Origin: Scolanthus callimorphus | Lineage: Eukaryota; Cnidaria; Anthozoa; Actiniaria; Edwardsiidae | Assembly: GCA_033964015.1 (NCBI GenBank) | Contig: JAWWUD010000056.1 | Coordinates: 186,001-250,000, forward strand | Length of the DNA: 64,000 nucleotides | Direction of reading: 5' to 3' | In this document: one piece after another, positions 58,373 to 64,000 of the stretch | Numbering within the stretch: the first letter of the stretch is position 1 | Layout of the letters: every line of letters starts with the position of its first letter | Notes under the pieces: generated by a model | What the model was told of the DNA's origin: nothing | Database searches by the model: none | Seen by the model: the letters and a program-made list of their open reading frames with translations, nothing else | Translations under genes and position numbers: made by a program

Positions 58373-58603
58373 TAAAGAGCCTGTGTCAGCCGCCATTTTG
58401 GCAGCATAGCAACATACCAAGTCGGAGAAAGCATCCATTTCCATCGGCTGATTTAAAGAATATAGAGCAATTTTCTCGATTAATTTTGGTAAACCAAATC
58501 TGAAACTTTTTTTTAGATGTTTATTAAGAGGTTTCTACACGTAATTCGCCTTCTAATATCAAACGAAAACAATAACAAAGGAGTGGCTGACACAGGCTCT
58601 TTA
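58373..58603. mobile_element. MITE family 1, full-length copy
   Basis: AAAGAGCCTGTGTCAGCCGC faces GGCTGACACAGGCTCTTTA. Confidence 0.92.
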
Positions 58604-58753
58604 AGCTCTTTTTTTGCAGGGGCTGCGGAGCGCTTTGCAATGTTGGGGCATTGTGTGTTGGGGTGGGGGGTGGGGGAGCTCACGTCAGGCCATCACATTC
58701 GCGTATTTAAAAAAAAAAAAACGTTCGCGCAGCTCGTTTGCGCTTTGCAAATC

Positions 58754-58920
58754 ACGGGGAATTTCTGCAGAAACCCATCCATGGGAATAGCTGAATTCCT
58801 AAGGCACACGCATGGGAACTGTTCGGAATTCATATGGACGATAGCCGATAACACTTCCCAATGCATTCTGATCTTCTACCATGGGAAATTCAGCTGGAAT
58901 TCTGCAGAAATTCCCTGTGA
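58754..58920. mobile_element. CATGGGAA palindromic element (MITE family 2), compact copy
   Basis: GGGGAATTTCTGCAGAAACC on the left faces TTCTGCAGAAATTCCC on the right; inner arms CATGGGAA/TTCCCATG and GTTCGGAATTC. Confidence 0.88.
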
Positions 58921-58977
58921 ATACACTGGCGATCTCAGTGTCATCTAACTTGCCCTTTCGAGCTCGAGGTCTAATTG

Positions 58978-59284
58978 TTACTGCGGTTTTCATAATTCTG
59001 CGAACTCTCGCTAACGATTTCCAACCGTCAAACCGCCTTCTGGCTTCCGTCAATCAAACTCCCGAGTCTTTTCGTCGTTTCTATTTGTGTCTTCTTGATT
59101 GGCCAGCACGTAACGTTGCTGTCGCGACAGGAAGCCATTTTAGCACTGCTTAGGCGCTGGCCAATCAAAAACCACAAAGAGTAACGTCGAAAAGACTCGG
59201 GAGTTTGATTGACGGAAGCCAGAAGGCGGTTTTACGGTTGGAAATCAATAGCGACAGTTCGCAGAATTACGAAAACCGCAGTAA
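58978..59284. mobile_element. MITE family 3 copy
   Basis: TTACTGCGGTTTTCATAATT faces AATTACGAAAACCGCAGTAA; inner arms GGCTTCCGTCAATCAAACTC and GAGTTTGATTGACGGAAGCC, and GATTGGCCAGC / GCTGGCCAATC. Confidence 0.92.
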
Positions 59285-60409
59285 ATAATCGGCTTGTTTT
59301 GCTCGCGCGCCTGGGGCACTCATCTCCGTGCGCTCTTCAGGCTCTTCGTGAACTGGGTCGGTCGGTCGGACCCGAGGCTCTGATATTCCAGATATTCTGC
59401 TTTGGGAAGCCTGTGTTATACAATCAAAGATGGCGGCTCCCATGTGATAGTTCGCGTTCTCGTTGCAAGGAAAATCGTTAGTTTTCAAGCACCAAGAAGT
59501 CAATACTGCCACTAAGTAAGACACATTTATTATTTTTATCCTTTTACAAAGTCGAAGCTAGTAAATCTTCCTTTCAGTCAGCGCATAAACACATAATCCG
59601 CCCGACCAGTCCTTTGTCTTTGAGTTTGACTTTTGAGCTTTTGACAACTTACCTCCCCCAAGCGAGGGAAATTTCATTTCCGGGAAACTTATGTTTTTTA
59701 TAAACATGTGTATTTAAGCCTTTGATTCGACAAACTATGTTTCAATTGGGAACTAAGTTCACCTGCGCCAAGTTGGCATGCAACACGACACAGACAAATG
59801 ATTTGCTACAATTTGCATACTTAAATAAGTTATTATATTACTAGTTGATTACAAACATGGTGGACAGCGTCTCCCCGCTAAAGAAAATCATTGAATGGCA
59901 GCTTCTCTCCTCGCATCGATTTCAAAAAATAACACCAGCTTGCAACCCTGTGAGTGGTATGTAACACATCCACGGTGGTAGTCAGCTCGGCAGGCTTTCC
60001 ACCTCGGAGCCTTTTTAAACGGCTTAAAATATTATAATATAGATTTTATAGTTATCTGGAAGCAGAGTACAATATTCAATTCAGCACATCTGTATTGAAA
60101 GAGGAGATGTGAACAATAGTTTGGGAAAATTTTCTTGAAAACTGGCAATATGAACTTCATGAGCTGGCTTATTTTTTATAAAGAAATAATATATGGGCAA
60201 AAACATCAAAATGAGGCTTGTAGTGCATCTTCTTCTTCTTCCGTAATATGGGCCCATCTCCTCCTATCTTGAAGATTCTTATGGGCTTTAGGGCAGTGCA
60301 GTGTGGGTGTAGCAAAATAAAAGTTTCAACAAAGTGCAGGTGGTTATAAAATATATAATGTGCATTGATGCCCTACAATCATACATTTTACTACAAAAAT
60401 TATTTATTC
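59285..60409. other. Intergenic, no gene recognised
   Basis: No frame longer than about 90 codons with protein-like composition. Unassigned. Confidence 0.4.
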
Positions 60410-60770
60410 AGCTTCGCCCGAGGGCCGGGAAATCCTCACAGAGCGAGGCTCCAATTACGAGGTTCCCTTGTCAGTGTAGTGGTTAGTAAGTTGTAAGCCC
60501 TGCACTGAGGATGGGCAACTTCCGATGTCCTCGTGGTTCTTTAATGCCCCTCTGGTTCCTCTAGTGCGTGTGAGAGACGGGACCTACGGTTTAATGTCCT
60601 TATCCGAGAAGACGCGAAGGTCTAACCATTTGCAGATATTAGAGCAAAGGCAGCACCTTCTCCTCAATTATTAGAATAAGACCCTGAGTGTTGGTCCGGC
60701 CTGGGTTTGAACTCCCACCTCCCGCACATTAGCCCGGCGCTCTACCACTGCGCTAACCGGTCGTCGGTTA
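60410..60770 (-). mobile_element. tRNA-derived SINE
   Basis: Read on the minus strand from about 60768: an A-box-like TAGCGCAGTGGTAGAGCGC and a B-box-like GAGTTCAAACCC about 40 nt later, a tRNA-like head with CCGGGCTAATGTGCGG in anticodon-arm position. A non-tRNA body follows (CTCAGGGTCTTATTCTAAT and onward) to about 60410. Confidence 0.72.
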
Positions 60771-61577
60771 TGATACTCATTTCATAGCATTATCTCAGGC
60801 AATACTGATATTCAAACTTTTAATTCACCTTTGTTACACAGCCACCATTTTGTTTCCAGAGCAACTTGGCAAAGCAGAAAAAAGCAAACGGCCAATCAGC
60901 TTTTTGGTTGTAAACAAATAAGGAGTAATTTTTGGTATCTTTCTCAACTTTTGTAGCATAAATCACATGCCCTGCTTGACCTCATTTCCGTGCTGAATAA
61001 ATCAGCTGAAAATTTCAAGATGGTGCTCACTTGTGTTATACAAAGGTGATTGATTATCACTGAGCATTGCTCTCCACAAGCTAATGTTATTGTTTTGTTT
61101 TTGTTTTCAAGTTTCCTATTCTAAACATGGAGCTCTCAAAGGGAAAATGCGGGAAGTGCAAGAGAACAGCCAGCTGTCAAGGTGGCTCTGATGAAGAATT
61201 TAGTGTGGCCTGACCTCTAATGCATGGTCAGTAATTACCCTAATTCTTGGTAGAGATATTGGTAAAAAGTTTTCAGTTGCATTAATTTATGGATGATCAG
61301 ACATGAACAAAATAGGAAAAGAACAGAAAAGAAAGGTGTCTTCTTCATATCTAGGGTTACTCGAAGTGGTTGAAATACACAATTATGTCAACCCTAGGAC
61401 TTCAGAAATTGGGAGAAACCTTAGAATTTCAGACGAAATACAAAAAGGTTATAATGCAAAAATACCAAGAAAGAAAACCGTGAGAAATACAGTAAAATAA
61501 TAATATTGGAATTTATTCAGGAAATCTTTGCCAGGAGACGCGAGTGAAAAATCGTGTGCAGCAAAACCAGGAGAGTT
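60771..61577. other. Intergenic, no gene recognised
   Basis: A 28-codon frame at about 61126 (MELSKGKCGKCKRTASCQGG) and a 65-codon Lys-rich frame at 61303 were seen but are not supported. Confidence 0.35.
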
Positions 61578-61950
61578 GACAGAGTGGAAATGACCTGCAA
61601 GAATCACTAAAATAATTTCAAATAGTAAGGTTGGGTTAACACAGATACTAAGCTTGATTTTTTGCATACAGACTCAAAAAATTCAAAAATGTTTTTTTTT
61701 AATGGATCCGTCTTTGAGATATTACAATAGGCTTTAAACTTTGGTTTCTGTGCCATTTTATGGGATAATTAACCACGTAGTCTGATCAGGAATTATGTAA
61801 ACTTTGTTTAATCATAATATATTCAAATTTCTTAAAAATGTGGAATTAAGCAAGGAATTAAGCTTTTGGTCATAGAAACTCCTTGTATATGGAAGCTTAT
61901 ATATTGAAATATGGCAAAGTTAGACATTTTTGGTCATTTCTGCTCTGTCG
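61578..61950. mobile_element. MITE family 4 copy
   Basis: GACAGAGTGGAAATGACCTG faces GGTCATTTCTGCTCTGTC; shares TTGATTTTTTGCATACA and AATTGAAATATGGCAAAGT-like blocks with 32033-32433. Confidence 0.87.
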
Positions 61951-62344
61951 CTCTGGTTTTGTTTTGGAACTTTCTGACAAACAATCCTTATCATTTCTAC
62001 CTAACAATGACCTGTATAGCAGGTGTTCCCGGGGTGTTCCCATGTGTTTTCAGGAAAAAGAAACCCAGAGAAAAAGAGGAAAGTGCTGAGAAGTTTGCAA
62101 ACTACCATACACACAAAGGGTACTGGTATACGTACAGCTGCATTACTAAAATTGAACCTATCTATGGACAATTTGTACACCCATATCATGTTCTACATTT
62201 GCGTACCATTTGAAACAACGGAAGCCCTTGTAGCTTTTCCCTGAAAACACATGGCAATACTTGCTATGCAGGCTAAACAAAGATATGGACTGCTCATCCA
62301 GAAATCTACTGGGACCTACTTTTCCCAGATATTGTATTAGACTT

Positions 62345-63230
62345 TGTTTATAGGCACTAAAATTGCAGATCAAACTATTGAGAGATTAATGAGGCTCATA
62401 GCAGTTTTTCCTGTCCTCACTCCTTGAACTTCCATAGTCTGTATCTCATGTGGAAATGAGCAGAACAGAAAGCCACTTTACAAGTGTTATGGATTGTTCT
62501 TTGTGTCGACATATTATGTTTTGTCTACATTGATGCTTTAAGTTGCAAAATTCACCCAGACAAAGAAACCCTCTTAACGCCATGGGGTTTTGCCTGCTTG
62601 CACTGAGAGTAGTTTTACCTGTAGGTCGAGAAACGGGAGTTTGCTTTCGCTTCACCGTCATGTATAAGCTATAAGCATTACTTGGACAAAGTTTGAAGAA
62701 AAAATGTACATCTCCTAAATGGGAGACAATGCAAAAACTGCAAGCTTGTCAAGTGAAATATTGCATCAAGATTTTAATTTTGCACTTTAAAAGAATTATG
62801 GTTCTAAAAATGCAGCAACAAGGTATGAAACAATTGAACTATCTTGGGAGATCTTGACAAACAAAATTGTTAAACTAGCAATTACTGTGTGACTAGGTCA
62901 ACCAGGTCATCCCGTAAAAAACGTGATGACACTTTTTCTTCAAACTTTGTCCAAGCAATGCTTATTATAGCCTAACGTCTTTGGCATTAAGGGTCAAGCA
63001 GAAATTGCTTTATCTGGGTGAACTTTGCAACTTAATATTTAAGGTGGGTTGCCACCATTGCAATGAAAGCATCAATGTAAACAAAACCTAATATGTCAAC
63101 ACAAAGAACAATCCATGGTTACTTCAGTGGCCTTCAGTTCTGTCAGCATGAGATACAGACCATTGAAGTCCAAAGGGTGAGGTCATGAAAAACTGCTATG
63201 CGCCTCGTTAAGTCTGGGACCAAAACTTGT
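62345..63230. mobile_element. About 880-bp palindromic element with roughly 300-bp arms
   Basis: CAGTCTGTATCTCATG-like and CATGAGATACAGACC words, GGATTGTTCTTTGTGTCGAC (62491) against TCAACACAAAGAACAATCC (63096), and GACAAAGTTTGAAGAAAAA (62686) against TTTTTCTTCAAACTTTGTCC (62935) show imperfect arms around a 250-bp core. Confidence 0.82.
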
Positions 63231-64000
63231 ATTGTGTAAAATTTATAATTAAATAATATTAATGGACTTAAAAAGGCTGAAGTTTTATTGTCATTTATTC
63301 CAACTCTCTAATACATGTAAGTACCTTTTGGGGGATTAAAAAAGAGTCCCACAAGGCCTTTCAGACCCCAGCAATGGATGCTCCTGCCAGCACCAGTGGT
63401 GTGCCAGCTCACTACACCCATTTCTCAGGCACCTGTACAATCTCCAAACTGCTCACCAGACAGTTTTTCCTCAGTTCTCAAGCCGCAACTTTAGGGCAGC
63501 AGGGCATTACTCATTCACACCTACCAGATATCAGAGGCATAATCCATATACTGGCCTAATCATGAGCTGTTCCTAATGCAAATAAGCTCTAGTCTTTGCT
63601 CATTTGCATTAGGAACAGCGCATAAAGTAGACTAGCATGTGGGCTATGCCCAGATGATTGATGCTGCCATGGTGATAGATACAAATACATGCAGTGCATT
63701 CATAGAAAATACTGATAACACCTACTGTTATTAAGGGAACATGCCAGAGATAACAAATCATGCCTCCATATTATCATCCACCCCTTCGTGGGATTACTCG
63801 CTCCTTTTAAAACAAAGGCATCCTAACTTCCCCCACAATTAGGGCTGGAATGTTCATGACTCTGCTTATACTCCGAAGCCAATCTGTGTATGTATCTGAG
63901 TTTTTAATACTTTATTTTAAGTTGTAGTTGTATTTTTAAGGGCTTATTTGGTTGCTTGAATCAAAAGTTTTGGAGTTAAGAAAAAATTGACAAGCTGATC
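63231..64000. other. Right end, no gene recognised; octamer hairpin at 63566-63617
   Basis: The hairpin arms CTGTTCCTAATGCAAAT and ATTTGCATTAGGAACAG carry the POU octamer ATGCAAAT. Otherwise unassigned. Confidence 0.55.

Noticed and set aside
61126..61500. Small frames MELSKGKCGKCKR... and a Lys-rich 65-codon frame
   Set aside because: Too short, no family, no splice or promoter evidence.

Overview
The window looks like nuclear DNA of an intron-rich, AT-rich animal, most likely a cnidarian such as a stony coral or anemone. This is an inference from the gene families (GRL101/relaxin-type LRR receptor, PAN-EGF-fibrinogen secreted proteins, BEL/Pao retrotransposon), the short phase-1 and phase-2 domain exons, and the dense palindromic miniature transposons. 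No prokaryotic organisation is visible.

Plus strand, about 722-36035: 30 exons of one very large gene can be joined by GT/AG sites with matching phases. The 5' end lies upstream of the window. The product reads: end of a MAM domain, three fibronectin type II (FN2) modules, an unassigned exon, a pentraxin domain, a second MAM domain, CUB, LRR N-cap, eight LRRs of 24 residues, a Cys-rich hinge, a seven-helix receptor domain of the relaxin-receptor type, a cytoplasmic linker, and a divergent protein-kinase fold lacking the HRD and DFG aspartates. A one-base frame break sits in the first kinase exon. The receptor-pseudokinase fusion is the most interesting object here.

Minus strand, 57630-38356: a second multi-exon gene encodes a secreted mosaic protein, signal peptide-PAN-EGF-fibrinogen-EGF-EGF-EGF-fibrinogen-FN2, ending tail-to-tail with the receptor gene. 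One short exon inside the first fibrinogen domain was not found, and the second fibrinogen domain has a one-base frame break. Its 10-kb intron (44350-54356) holds a BEL/Pao element (44677-50358) with identical 117-bp LTRs and a 5-bp target duplication. It also holds a large palindromic element with 36-bp repeats, and a single-exon BTB-BACK-PHR gene on the plus strand (52193-53549), which also has a one-base break.

Other content: a single-exon secreted protein gene nested antisense in the receptor gene (3864-4373), a tRNA-like gene (39965-40037), a tRNA-derived SINE (about 60410-60770), and many TIR/MITE families, hairpin elements, minisatellites and homopolymers. The right end (57631-64000) holds only repeats and unassigned sequence.

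Functionally, the receptor would sit in the plasma membrane with an ectodomain built from adhesion and lectin-like modules, a G-protein-coupling core and a scaffold-like pseudokinase tail. The neighbouring gene would secrete a lectin-like protein. A ligand-receptor relation between them is speculation.
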